Source: JAJDAT01 sp964570665 (lineage in GTDB: Bacteria; Nitrospinota; Nitrospinia; Nitrospinales; JAJDAT01). Taken from it: a stretch of DNA of 64,000 nt. Shown in pieces: positions 52,157 to 60,639 of the stretch. The stretch covers positions 186,001 to 250,000 of the forward strand of contig CAZMZH010000001.1 of NCBI GenBank assembly GCA_964570665.1. The letters are read 5' to 3'. The translations under genes and the position numbers were made by a program. Under the pieces are notes generated by a model. The model ran no database searches. It was not told where the DNA came from and worked only from the letters and a program-made list of their open reading frames with translations. The first letter of the stretch is position 1, and each line of letters begins with the position of its first letter.

Positions 52157-52741
52157 TCACCACCAGTAAGGATATCCAAACCGACGAAAACCTCTACCAT
52201 AGTAGGAAAATGGCCCTCCGTAAGGACCATAAAAATAGGGGTTTGCATAGCTACTATAGGGCGTTTTTGAGTATTCTTCCCATAATCTTAGTTCGGCAAC
52301 TTCAATAACGGGCAATTGCATTTCTCGGCTATCAACTTTACCGCTTTGGGTTCCCGCTAATTTTCCAGCTCCAGTAACATAACGACCTTTAGAATAAATC
52401 TCCGGTTCTAAAAAACCTTGTTTAACAAAAACAAACCTGCCTTCGGTCTCGTCGCCACGATTTGGATACCCAAAGTGATCTAATCTTTTTTGGATTACTT
52501 CTATTTCGGTTTTGTCGGGGAAATTACGCGTTGCGACAATAACTCCCCCAAACATCACATTTTGGTTGGCAAATTGATTTGGGTTTTGTTTTATGACTGG
52601 TAAGCTTACGCTAGGATCAATACTCTTTCGAAGATTTTCTGAAATTGGATGGGCACAGCCTCCCAAAATCACCAAAAGGACAAAGCAAAAAGTTGAAACG
52701 GACTTTTTAAAAACGCGGTTCCGTTTACTTAGGAAACTCAT
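52157..52741 (-). CDS. Slp-family outer-membrane lipoprotein (copy 2)
   Basis: This 194-residue protein has a signal peptide with a clear lipobox I-L-G-G-C (Cys29). The mature part shares the copy 1 scheme: V-S-L-P-V-I-K-Q-N-P-N-Q-F-A, then M-F-G-G-V-I-V and E-G-R-F-V-F-V. It ends in a Tyr/Gly/Phe/Pro-rich tail (F-Y-G-P-Y-G-G-P-F-S-Y-Y-G-R-G) that copy 1 lacks. It starts 2 bases after the J-domain gene. It is clearly lipidated and surface or periplasmic; the function is unknown. Confidence 0.85.
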   Translation of the reverse strand: MSFLSKRNRVFKKSVSTFCFVLLVILGGCAHPISENLRKSIDPSVSLPVIKQNPNQFANQNVMFGGVIVATRNFPDKTEIEVIQKRLDHFGYPNRGDETEGRFVFVKQGFLEPEIYSKGRYVTGAGKLAGTQSGKVDSREMQLPVIEVAELRLWEEYSKTPYSSYANPYFYGPYGGPFSYYGRGFRRFGYPYWW

Positions 52742-52743
52742 AA

Positions 52744-53277
52744 CTAACTCCTCTTCTTTTTTACTCTTGGAATAGTTTTAAAGTAATCCATATAATCGCT
52801 ACGACAATCTTCTACAAAGTCGTTAAAATTTTCGCCTTGCATGGTTTCTTCAGAATAAACTTTCGGTTTAATTTTTACTTTCGCTCCATTTTTTAAGAAC
52901 TCTCTGAAGTTTCCTCTACACTCATCGACAAAACGATTGTAATCGTGATCTACCATGCCGCGTTTCGTATAAAAACGCTTGAAGGTTTTTTTTCTTTGAA
53001 CGACCAATTCATCGCTCTTTAGCTTAAGAATGTTTTTGAGCCGGGTCCGTAACGCCCGATCGTACAGACTCCTATTCTTTTCATCCAGCAAAAATTTATA
53101 AGCTTGTGTTCCCAATTCAAACTTTTCAGCGGAGTATTGATCCGTTGGTCCTGTATCCGGATGGTACTGAAACGCTAAATTTCGAAATCCTTTTTTAATT
53201 TTGCGGATATCAGAAAATGTTTCAATGCCCAACAAGTGATATAGATTATGTTTTTTCAGGCTCTCAGGTAGATCCAT
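52744..53277 (-). CDS. J-domain protein
   Basis: This 177-residue protein carries an N-terminal J domain (about 8-75): L-Y-H-L-L-G-I-E-T-F, then K-K-G-F-R-N-L-A-F-Q-Y-H-P-D-T-G with the essential H-P-D. The remainder is basic with two similar acidic segments (D-Y-N-R-F-V-D-E-C-R-G-N and N-D-F-V-E-D-C-R-S-D-Y), which look like an internal repeat. No G/F-rich or zinc-finger domain. It would stimulate DnaK on an unknown client. Upstream of the Slp pair. Confidence 0.85.
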   Translation of the reverse strand: MDLPESLKKHNLYHLLGIETFSDIRKIKKGFRNLAFQYHPDTGPTDQYSAEKFELGTQAYKFLLDEKNRSLYDRALRTRLKNILKLKSDELVVQRKKTFKRFYTKRGMVDHDYNRFVDECRGNFREFLKNGAKVKIKPKVYSEETMQGENFNDFVEDCRSDYMDYFKTIPRVKKKRS

Positions 53278-53438
53278 TCAAATAGCGCTTTTAGATTAGA
53301 GTGTGTCAACAGGAACTAATTGATAATTATACCGTTAAATGCAATTCGTTTTCAATGTTTGGAGCCTTTCTAAAAAGTCGTTGAGAACAAGATTTCATTA
53401 CAAAATCACTCGATCATTTTAAGTTCCCAATTTACAAT

Positions 53439-54140
53439 CTACTTCGACATTTTTTCAAGTCGAACAACATATGCATAATGCACCCAAACCAACAAAGAAG
53501 AAGCAAAATTTTCTAACATCTCTTCGGAAGCCGAGAAAATTTTATAGGTCTCTAAAAAATCATCGTTAAAAACGTTTTCTGATATTAGTAACTTAGCTTC
53601 GTAATACTCCATACCGGCGGCTCCCGCCAATAGAGCGATCGCGCCTAGGGCTCCCCACAATAAAATAGACTTCCCTTCTAATCGATTATTGTAAAAATAA
53701 ATCAAACCTCCGAAGATCGTTATCAAAAAAGGCGAAAAAACAACCACCCACAATAAGCTCATCGCCCCTTTTTGGGCGTTAAAATAAAGCGCTAAATTCT
53801 TGCCGTTATCGGTAGAAAAAAACCAGTGGATCGACGCTTCATGAAGTTGACCAGTTTCGTCCAAAGACATTGCTAACATCACAAACCCCACAATCACCCA
53901 TCCCCATGGATTGATGTCCGTTTCTGGTCGCCGTTCTAAGTAATAACAAGAAAAAGCCAATACCGAAACTAGCGTAAACTTTAAACTTGAATACCAGGTG
54001 GGAAAATTGCCTTCTTTATGAATATCAACAAAAGCTCCTAAATGGGTATGATCGACCAGTGCCAGGTGCAAACCTAAAATAAATAAATCGAACGCAATGA
54101 AAAAAATCAGAACGGATTTAGAAACCCAAGGAAGTTTCAT
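53439..54140 (-). CDS. Polytopic membrane protein of unknown function
   Basis: This is a 233-residue inner-membrane protein with about six hydrophobic helices, for example near 9-30, 51-66, 80-95, 125-150 and 160-178. L-D-E-T-G-Q-L-H-E-A-S-I-H-W-F lies between helices and A-A-G-M-E-Y-Y-E-A-K follows later. I recognise no family. Its start overlaps the end of the sulfatase-like gene by 23 bases, so both are translationally coupled. It may act with that protein in the membrane. Confidence 0.7.
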   Translation of the reverse strand: MKLPWVSKSVLIFFIAFDLFILGLHLALVDHTHLGAFVDIHKEGNFPTWYSSLKFTLVSVLAFSCYYLERRPETDINPWGWVIVGFVMLAMSLDETGQLHEASIHWFFSTDNGKNLALYFNAQKGAMSLLWVVVFSPFLITIFGGLIYFYNNRLEGKSILLWGALGAIALLAGAAGMEYYEAKLLISENVFNDDFLETYKIFSASEEMLENFASSLLVWVHYAYVVRLEKMSK

Positions 54141-55644
54141 CTCTTATATAGCCTCCATCCTTTAACGCTTCGCGCATTTTTTCGCCCATTTTCCCGGTTT
54201 TATTTGGATTAAAATCGCTAAATCGATTTTGGAATTTCTCTAATTTTTCTTTAAGCTTCTTCGCGCGCGGCCCTTCTTCAAAAATGACCGGATTCTTTTC
54301 GTCGGGGTCATTCTTCACATCAACCCATAAGTTTATTATTTTGTTTATTTTTTTCTTCCTCACCAATTTTAAGGTCTTAGTCCTAATCCCAGTATAAGTC
54401 GTATTCTTAAAGGGTGTCTCCTGAAAATAAACTTCCGAATTGATTTCTTTTGAGTTTGGATTCTCCATCGCACTTTTGAAAGATTTCCCAGAAACCCAAT
54501 TTGGGGTTCGGAACCCAAGAGATTCCATCAAGGTTGGAGTGATGTCTACAGTGGAGATCAATTGTGAAGGATTCTGCCCGCCTTTTAAACCAGACGATTT
54601 AGCTGGTTTTATAATCAAAGGAACTCGCAATGCAACATCGTTATATCGCCCGGTATGACCTGGACCATTTTTAGAAAACTTTTTGGGGACCTTCTCAAAT
54701 AAAACTTCCCCATGATCCGCAGTAGCCACAATCAATGTTTTATCGTACAACCCTGATTTTTTAAGGTAATAAATAATTTTCGATAGATAATCGTCCGCTA
54801 ATCGAATTTCCCCGTCATATAACGCAGTGGCTTCCTTTTGAAACTTCTCAGGTAGAATCCCGCTACGCCAAGCTTCCGCTAAATCGTTTGAACAATAAGC
54901 CCTAAACCCTTCCGGAAAACCGGATAGTTGACCGGGTTTGGATACCTTCATAAATAGCGCGTCATAGGGCGATGGAGGGTCGTAACTTTCATGAATATTT
55001 TGAACGTGAAGCCAAACAAAAAAGTTAGGTTTATTTTGTGTTTCTTTGCTTTTTGGAGCTTTATCGCCCTCATGCCAATCGCGAATCCAATTTAACGCAG
55101 CCAAAAATCCCTTAACGTCGTCTTCTAATTTTTTCTCATCATGGTCGTGACTTTGAACCTTATGAAACTGAAAGTCCTCAAATCCCTGATTTAGTCCCGA
55201 TTCTTCCGCTAAAGCGTAATAACCAACAAACCCCGCCGTGTTATAGCCTCTTTTGACTAAATACTCCGCAAGCGTAGGAACCGCAAAATCAAGTTTCGTT
55301 CCATTAGTCACCGCTCCATGCTGAAAAGGATAAATACCTGTCATTATTGTGGCATGCGAGGGAAGCGAATTAGTGGCTACCGTAAAAACATTCTCAAATG
55401 CAAAACCATCTTGCGCCAATGCATCCAATCCAGGACTCGTATCTCTGGCATATCCATAAACGGAAAGATGGTCTTTCCGACAGGTATCCAATGTAATCAA
55501 TAAAAGATTTGACCGCTCAATACCTCGGTCGCCAGCAATATTAAAAATCCAATATCCCGTGAATATTGCGCACAACGTCGTCAAAAAGATAATCGCCCTG
55601 CCAAGGAACGGCGATCTATGATTCTCGGATGAAAAATCGGACAT
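54118..55644 (-). CDS. Sulfatase/alkaline-phosphatase-superfamily hydrolase, membrane anchored
   Basis: This 508-residue protein has an N-terminal membrane anchor (about 16-33) and an extracytoplasmic alkaline-phosphatase-fold domain. Metal motifs are L-L-L-I-T-L-D-T-C-R-K-D-H and V-A-T-A-D-H-G-E-V-L; P-L-I-I-K-P occurs later. The nucleophile region reads N-S-L-P-S-H-A-T-I-M-T-G, with Ser93 where sulfatases have C/S-x-P-x-R and the Arg replaced by His97. That variant is common in sulfatase-like phosphotransferases and hydrolases of unknown activity. True sulfatase function is therefore doubtful. It overlaps the following membrane-protein gene. Confidence 0.82.
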   Translation of the reverse strand: MSDFSSENHRSPFLGRAIIFLTTLCAIFTGYWIFNIAGDRGIERSNLLLITLDTCRKDHLSVYGYARDTSPGLDALAQDGFAFENVFTVATNSLPSHATIMTGIYPFQHGAVTNGTKLDFAVPTLAEYLVKRGYNTAGFVGYYALAEESGLNQGFEDFQFHKVQSHDHDEKKLEDDVKGFLAALNWIRDWHEGDKAPKSKETQNKPNFFVWLHVQNIHESYDPPSPYDALFMKVSKPGQLSGFPEGFRAYCSNDLAEAWRSGILPEKFQKEATALYDGEIRLADDYLSKIIYYLKKSGLYDKTLIVATADHGEVLFEKVPKKFSKNGPGHTGRYNDVALRVPLIIKPAKSSGLKGGQNPSQLISTVDITPTLMESLGFRTPNWVSGKSFKSAMENPNSKEINSEVYFQETPFKNTTYTGIRTKTLKLVRKKKINKIINLWVDVKNDPDEKNPVIFEEGPRAKKLKEKLEKFQNRFSDFNPNKTGKMGEKMREALKDGGYIRDETSLGF

Positions 55645-55779
55645 AATTGAACTAACTATTTGCTTTCGTTGATTCTAATGACTTTAAAGTGGTAAAAGCA
55701 TATCATATCTAATAGTTTAATCTTTACGCTATTAATCCAATTTGAAACGCTTTAAGGAAATCTCTAAAAATTCAGAATT

Positions 55780-55812
55780 GCCAAGAGCCAATCCCATAAA
55801 TATGGGCTTGGC
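55780..55812. other. Strong hairpin upstream of the dlt-like cassette
   Basis: CCCATA (55793-55798) and TATGGG (55801-55806) pair around AA. GCCAA (55787-55791) and TTGGC (55808-55812) extend the stem past one mismatch. An alternative outer arm GCCAAG (55780-55785) pairs perfectly with CTTGGC (55807-55812). There is no T tract, so a regulatory RNA structure or protein-binding palindrome is more likely than a terminator. Confidence 0.4.
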
Positions 55813-55873
55813 GAAAGCAAAACAGTAAAAATACGAATTACTAGAGGCTCACTTAAGCAGGTTGTTTGAGTTC

Positions 55874-57373
55874 ATGCAAAAACTAGCGCTTGAATATCTT
55901 CAAAGAACTCAGCTAGAGTTCCCAAATAAGATTGCCATAATCGACCAAAAAAATTCGATTAGCTTTAGGGAACTATGGCAACGCTCAATCCGACTTGGCA
56001 ATTGGTTATTAGATAATTATGATCGATACAACCAACCGATGGTTGTAGATATCCCTAAATCCATCGAAGCCGTCATAGCTTTTGTTGCCATACAATTAAC
56101 CGGCAATATTTATGTCCCATTCGATCCAGATACTCCATCAAAAAGAAAAGAAACGATTCTAAAATCGCTAAACAACGCTTTAACGATTCAATTTAGGGAA
56201 GAAAATTTTGTCATCGAGGAAAAAAAATATATCGCAAAGGATGATGATGTCGCTCTCGTGGAATCTAAACTATTTGAGAACTTAGAAAAACGAATTGATT
56301 TAGATCCTCTCTACATCATATTCACTTCCGGAACAACGGGAGTCCCCAAAGGCGTTGCCATCTCAAATCGCTCTGTGATCGACTATATAGATTGGGCTAG
56401 TCAGACCTACGACGTAACGGATTCCGAAGTTATCGGCAATCAGGCGCCTTTTTACTTTGACAACTCGGTGTTGGACCTTTACTTAACCTTCTCGAAAGGA
56501 TCGTCATTACACCTCATATCAAACGAAACATTGGCGTTCCCATCTTCTCTTGCGGAATACTTAACCCAAAATGAAATCAATTTTATTTTCTTTGTTCCTT
56601 CGGTCCTTGGTAATTTAGCGGCTTTAGATTTGTTAAAAGAATACGACCTTGTCAAAATCAAGAAACTCTTGTTTGCCGGCGAACCAATGCCACTGCAAAC
56701 GTTAAAATATTTTCGAGAACAGTTGCCAGGCACAACGCTTTCCAATTTGTATGGACCGACCGAAATCACTGTCGATTGCATTTATTGGATATTTGGCGAC
56801 GAACTAGACAAGCTAGAAAATACGCCTCTAGGTAAACCTTGCAACAACACAAAAATTCTATTTATCGACGAAGAAGAAAAACCATTTTTTGAAACCGATA
56901 AGATAGGCGAGATTTGCGTTGCCGGTTCTGGACTATCCTTAGGTTATTGGAATCAGCCAGAAGAAACGAGTAAAGCTTTTATTCAAAACCCAATACATAA
57001 AAACCATTCAGAAATCATCTACAAAACGGGAGACTTGGGATATATTTCTTCAAAAGACGGGCTAATCTATATGACAGGGCGCAAAGACCGGCAAATTAAA
57101 CTACGCGGTCGCCGCGTCGAATTGGGAGAAATAGAAGCGGCCATGAATCGCGTCGATGATATCGGCCAATGCGCGGTATTATTTGATCCCAACAAACAGA
57201 GAATTACGGCATTTTTTAGCGGAAAAGTTACAATAAACCAATTAACCGAAACTCTGCGCGAATATTTACCAAGCTATATGATCCCGATTGAATTTCACAA
57301 ACAAGATAATTTTCCAACAACACCTAACGGAAAAATGGATCTAAAGGCGTTGCAAGAAAGTATAGAGAAATAG
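55874..57373 (+). CDS. Amino-acid adenylation enzyme, DltA-like
   Basis: This is a 499-residue stand-alone adenylation enzyme of the ANL superfamily. Core motifs are I-I-F-T-S-G-T-T-G-V-P-K-G-V (A3), Y-G-P-T-E (A5), Y-K-T-G-D-L-G-Y (A7), G-R-K-D-R-Q-I-K-L-R-G-R-R-V-E (A8) and P-N-G-K-M-D (A10, catalytic Lys). The N-Q-A-P-F-Y-F-D-N-S-V-L-D segment closely resembles the A4 region of D-alanine-activating DltA, with the Asp that binds the amino group. ATG 55874 is preferred over TTG 55862. A carrier protein follows 6 bases later and an MBOAT next, as in dlt operons. The amino acid is unknown. Confidence 0.85.
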   Translation: MQKLALEYLQRTQLEFPNKIAIIDQKNSISFRELWQRSIRLGNWLLDNYDRYNQPMVVDIPKSIEAVIAFVAIQLTGNIYVPFDPDTPSKRKETILKSLNNALTIQFREENFVIEEKKYIAKDDDVALVESKLFENLEKRIDLDPLYIIFTSGTTGVPKGVAISNRSVIDYIDWASQTYDVTDSEVIGNQAPFYFDNSVLDLYLTFSKGSSLHLISNETLAFPSSLAEYLTQNEINFIFFVPSVLGNLAALDLLKEYDLVKIKKLLFAGEPMPLQTLKYFREQLPGTTLSNLYGPTEITVDCIYWIFGDELDKLENTPLGKPCNNTKILFIDEEEKPFFETDKIGEICVAGSGLSLGYWNQPEETSKAFIQNPIHKNHSEIIYKTGDLGYISSKDGLIYMTGRKDRQIKLRGRRVELGEIEAAMNRVDDIGQCAVLFDPNKQRITAFFSGKVTINQLTETLREYLPSYMIPIEFHKQDNFPTTPNGKMDLKALQESIEK

Positions 57374-57379
57374 AGAATA

Positions 57380-57634
57380 ATGGACCCGGGCCAAATATCT
57401 CAAAAGCTCAAAGACTTCTTCAAACAAGAGTTTCCAACCGAGGAATCCTTTGACGAATCTTCAAAGCTTTTAGAAACCTGTTTAGCCGATTCCTTTTCCA
57501 TCATCAACGCTGTTTTATTCATCGAAAAGGAATTTGGAATCAAATTTGGAAGAGCGGATGTGATCCCCGAGAATTTCGGCTCAATCAATACTCTAACCGC
57601 TTACGTGGAAAAAAAATTAATCGAAGATAAATAA
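57380..57634 (+). CDS. Acyl/peptidyl carrier protein, DltC-like
   Basis: This is an 84-residue carrier protein. The phosphopantetheine site is the Ser of A-D-S-F-S-I (about residue 38). The flanking F-I-E-K-E-F-G-I-K-F and N-F-G-S-I-N-T-L-T-A-Y-V-E match carrier-protein helices. The preceding adenylation enzyme would load it with an aminoacyl group. Its stop overlaps the MBOAT start (TAATG), so the three are coupled. Confidence 0.85.
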   Translation: MDPGQISQKLKDFFKQEFPTEESFDESSKLLETCLADSFSIINAVLFIEKEFGIKFGRADVIPENFGSINTLTAYVEKKLIEDK

Positions 57635-59337
57635 TGTTCTTTCCCACCGAAGACATTCCGCCAGACCCAAAAGAAGAACAGGTCAACCGCCATAATTCTA
57701 AAATCATCTATTTAATGCTGGTTGTACTGGCCTTTTACTTTTATTTTTTCACCCAAGCTTATTCTTATTTAAACATTCCTAGCCCAGAATCAACCGCAAG
57801 AGCGTTTGGTTGGAAACCTTCGAAGATTTTTGACGACGACCACAATGTTCATTCAGCCATTCTCATTCAAATTACGCACGAACGAACCAACGATCAAGAA
57901 CGCCTAATATTTTTTTGGTTTATTGGGTTAACAATAATCATAAATTATTACCTTCCCATTCGGCACAAACGAAAATGGCTTTTGACATCTACCCTCATTG
58001 CAGTGGGAATATTTTATGGCTTAAACGCCGTTATCGGTTTGGCATTTGGTCACACATTTCTCTATTTACTTTTCCATCCACAGCGTAACGCTAAATCAAT
58101 ATCCCCCAGTCTTTTAGGACTCTTCGGGGCGATAGCTTTAACGCCAAGCTCTACCAACTGGTTTTTGAGCTTTATTATAATGGTCGTTTGCACAGGCATA
58201 ACTCCCTGGATTTATCGGAAAATCATACTGCCTCTACTCTCTAATCCGAAGCGCGCTCGATTCATACAAACATGCGGCGCTCATTCCGCAATGATCTGTG
58301 TCGCGGTTGGATCTATGATCGAAGGAGCTACTGGATGGGAATGGAAAACGCCGTTAGGAATCGTTCTATTTTTCTGGCACTGGGAACGCGTGATGATGTA
58401 TCACGCCGATCTTCAAGACGATCAAATACCCGAACACGTATCATTTGTCGATTACCTCTCGATATTTATTACGCCCGGACAATTGGGAAATTGGACCTGG
58501 GGAGTGAGTATCGGGCAAGGCTATCGATATTTGGAAGATCGGTTTCTCAACAAGGACAAAAACATTTTGGCGGTAGCGGGACTCAAGCTTTGGAGTATCG
58601 CCTTTCTATATATCGTCTTTGGAAATTGGCTACATAGCCACATCATTCATTTTCTCCGCGACCACGATATTCATGCCTACTACCGCGTCAAACACATGAC
58701 CTGCGCTTTTATTAAAGGTCACCCAATGGACGCTCCAATCGTTCTGTCAACATCGCTCGCCGACTTGATCCGATGGTTTTTTCTTTTTGGTGGCGTCACC
58801 CATTTTAAAACGGGAGTTTGGAGACTGTGCGGCTACGATGTCGAACCTTATTTCAGGTTTCCCTGGATGGCTACAAATTTATCTAATTTTTGGTCGCGAT
58901 TTACTTACCATTATCGAGAGTTCTTGGTCCGATGTTTTTATTACCCTATATTTTTTAAATTCCCCAACCTACCCCCCTGGGTCCGTGTCACGTTAGCTTC
59001 ATTTGCGGCGGCGTGTTTGGGAAACCTTGTTTGGGGACACATGACGGAATCGGTCTTTTATCATGGTATGGAGTGGCACGATTTCACTCACCATCTTAAC
59101 GCTTGGCCTTATTTCTTTTTGTTAGCTTTGGGAATCGCCGTCAGTCAAATCTGGTCGCTTTACAAAAAAGATAAATCCAGGAAACCATGGACAAGAGATA
59201 AAAAGTTTCCGCTAGATCTCGCTTCAGCTTATATAACGCTACAATACTATGCGTTGATTCATATTTTTATGAACCGCTGTTCCCATGGTTCTGTTTGGGA
59301 TCACTTCCGGTTATTTTTTATTGGGTTAGGTTTTTAA
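57634..59337 (+). CDS. MBOAT-family membrane acyltransferase, DltB-like position
   Basis: This is a 567-residue polytopic membrane protein with about twelve helices. N-F-W-S-R-F-T-Y-H-Y-R-E-F-L-V-R corresponds to the MBOAT F-W-R-R-x-H region. A histidine-rich segment G-H-M-T-E-S-V-F-Y-H-G-M-E-W-H-D follows, holding the presumed catalytic His. MBOATs move acyl groups across or onto membrane-linked acceptors. The order adenylase-carrier-MBOAT is that of dltA-dltC-dltB. It is longer than DltB and diverged, so the acceptor (teichoic acid is absent in Gram-negatives) may be LPS, glycan or lipid. Confidence 0.72.
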   Translation: MFFPTEDIPPDPKEEQVNRHNSKIIYLMLVVLAFYFYFFTQAYSYLNIPSPESTARAFGWKPSKIFDDDHNVHSAILIQITHERTNDQERLIFFWFIGLTIIINYYLPIRHKRKWLLTSTLIAVGIFYGLNAVIGLAFGHTFLYLLFHPQRNAKSISPSLLGLFGAIALTPSSTNWFLSFIIMVVCTGITPWIYRKIILPLLSNPKRARFIQTCGAHSAMICVAVGSMIEGATGWEWKTPLGIVLFFWHWERVMMYHADLQDDQIPEHVSFVDYLSIFITPGQLGNWTWGVSIGQGYRYLEDRFLNKDKNILAVAGLKLWSIAFLYIVFGNWLHSHIIHFLRDHDIHAYYRVKHMTCAFIKGHPMDAPIVLSTSLADLIRWFFLFGGVTHFKTGVWRLCGYDVEPYFRFPWMATNLSNFWSRFTYHYREFLVRCFYYPIFFKFPNLPPWVRVTLASFAAACLGNLVWGHMTESVFYHGMEWHDFTHHLNAWPYFFLLALGIAVSQIWSLYKKDKSRKPWTRDKKFPLDLASAYITLQYYALIHIFMNRCSHGSVWDHFRLFFIGLGF

Positions 59338-59351
59338 CGGAAATTTTCCTG

Positions 59352-60080
59352 ATGCTCGAAGTCTTTTTTGTCGCTTATTTATTGGCTTTATTCATTGTCC
59401 CTCTACCCATACTCGCCGGAACGTTATTTTTTTCTATCGGATGGTCATTTTATAAAAAATATTATTTATTTAAAAATCAACCGGCTGAGGGGAAAACCGT
59501 CTGTTATTTGGCGGGAGCTTCGGGGATTTTAAACGTAGGTTTGAGTTTTTTATTAGCGATTGCAATTTCAAAAACTATCAATTTTCTTCTTTTCAATTTT
59601 ATCTATCTTTACTATTTCAATTTGGTTTTCGCTTTTTCGGTCTCGGCGCGTTGGTTTGATTTTTGTCATTCCACCTATAAATATTATATAGACAAAGTTC
59701 TAACAACGCCTAAAACAAAAGGGGAAAGAGCATACTTTGTTTCGATTGCTGGATACCGAATGGGAGCTCCCTTTGGATTTGGAGCCGACTTACTTCCAAC
59801 TTTTATCGATTCTGGATACTTAACTATCGACGAAAACGGAATACGATTTGCGGGAACATTTATTAAAGAAGAAATTAAACTTCCGGCAAACTACGAACCA
59901 AAAAAATTAAGTTCTGAAAAGATTGAAATTTCTGTCCCCAACTTGCTCCAAAGTTTTCGGTCCGAAAAAGTCATTATCGCAATAAAAGGACAATTTTACC
60001 CATTTAGATCCAGAGAAGATCGAGACTTCATCCACCAAACCCTCACTTACAGAGCAAAGGTTGAACCTATTGCTAAATAG
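59352..60080 (+). CDS. Membrane protein of unknown function, last gene of the dlt-like cassette
   Basis: This is a 242-residue protein. The ATG at 59352 is preferred; the frame also opens at 59295, overlapping the MBOAT gene by 43 bases. Helices lie near the N-terminus (V-F-F-V-A-Y-L-L-A-L-F-I-V), then two more, before a soluble C-terminal half containing E-I-S-V-P-N-L-L-Q-S-F-R. There is no recognised domain. A GxxExxY element begins at once after its stop, so the C-terminus may be original or altered. A role with the acylation cassette is inferred only from position. Confidence 0.7.
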   Translation: MLEVFFVAYLLALFIVPLPILAGTLFFSIGWSFYKKYYLFKNQPAEGKTVCYLAGASGILNVGLSFLLAIAISKTINFLLFNFIYLYYFNLVFAFSVSARWFDFCHSTYKYYIDKVLTTPKTKGERAYFVSIAGYRMGAPFGFGADLLPTFIDSGYLTIDENGIRFAGTFIKEEIKLPANYEPKKLSSEKIEISVPNLLQSFRSEKVIIAIKGQFYPFRSREDRDFIHQTLTYRAKVEPIAK

Positions 60081-60134
60081 GCCACAGATCAAAAAACGAA
60101 TGAGCCACAGAAAAACACAGAAGAACACAGAAGG
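60081..60134 (+). repeat. Left CACAGA-rich repeat arm flanking the GxxExxY gene
   Basis: Contains GGCCACAGA directly after the preceding stop, then GCCACAGAAAAACACAGAAG and AACACAGAAGG (60104-60134). The right arm at 60571-60620 carries the same pattern on the opposite strand, making an inverted pair about 440 bases apart around the GxxExxY gene. Confidence 0.75.
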
Positions 60135-60194
60135 AAAACCTTGAAAAGCCTGAATAAATAATAGAGAACCTTCCTTACCTCTCTAAGTATCAGA

Positions 60195-60566
60195 TTAATT
60201 GACAATCCTCTTGGGTTGGCATTTATTTTGGCCAAAATTAATCAGCAAGCCTACTTTCAAGTTTGTCGCTTTTAAATAATTGATCAGTTGAGCTTCGTGC
60301 TTGCTATTCATTTCTTTTTCAGCTTTTAATTCAACGATTACTTTTTGATCGACCCACAAATCAGCAACATAATCTCCTACCGGTTGGCCTTTATAAAAAA
60401 CTTTGATGGATTTTTGGTTTTCTACTTCTAATTCTCTAGACTTTAATTCATGAATCAAAGCTCGTTCATATATTTTTTCGAGGAAACCATAACCCAGTTC
60501 TTTATAAACCTCAAAAGCCGCGCCAATTATTTTATGAGTTAAATCTTCATATAAATACTCTTCCAT
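60195..60566 (-). CDS. GxxExxY family protein
   Basis: This is a 123-residue protein with the family signature G-F-L-E-K-I-Y (GxxExxY), preceded by I-I-G-A-A-F-E-V-Y-K-E-L-G-Y. P-V-G-D-Y-V-A-D-L-W-V-D and V-I-V-E-L-K-A-E-K-E-M follow, a PD-(D/E)xK-nuclease-like D..E-x-K arrangement, and the end is N-F-G-Q-N-K. ATG 60566 is right. The open frame extends to 60764, but that part is translated from the flanking CACAGA repeat and the neighbouring region, not homologous sequence. The family is widespread and frequently sits inside such repeats. Biochemical function is unproven. Confidence 0.87.
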   Translation of the reverse strand: MEEYLYEDLTHKIIGAAFEVYKELGYGFLEKIYERALIHELKSRELEVENQKSIKVFYKGQPVGDYVADLWVDQKVIVELKAEKEMNSKHEAQLINYLKATNLKVGLLINFGQNKCQPKRIVN

Positions 60567-60570
60567 ACTT

Positions 60571-60620
60571 GTTTTTTCTTTCTGCTTTCTTCTGTGTTTT
60601 TCTGTGCAATTCTGTGGCCT
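60571..60620 (-). repeat. Right CACAGA-rich repeat arm flanking the GxxExxY gene
   Basis: Read on the minus strand it begins AGGCCACAGAATTGCACAG, then AAAAACACAGAAGAAAGCAG and AAAGAAAAAAC, ending four bases before the GxxExxY ATG. It is the inverted counterpart of the arm at 60081-60134. Confidence 0.75.
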
Positions 60621-60639
60621 ATATGCTTTTTGCCTCGAC

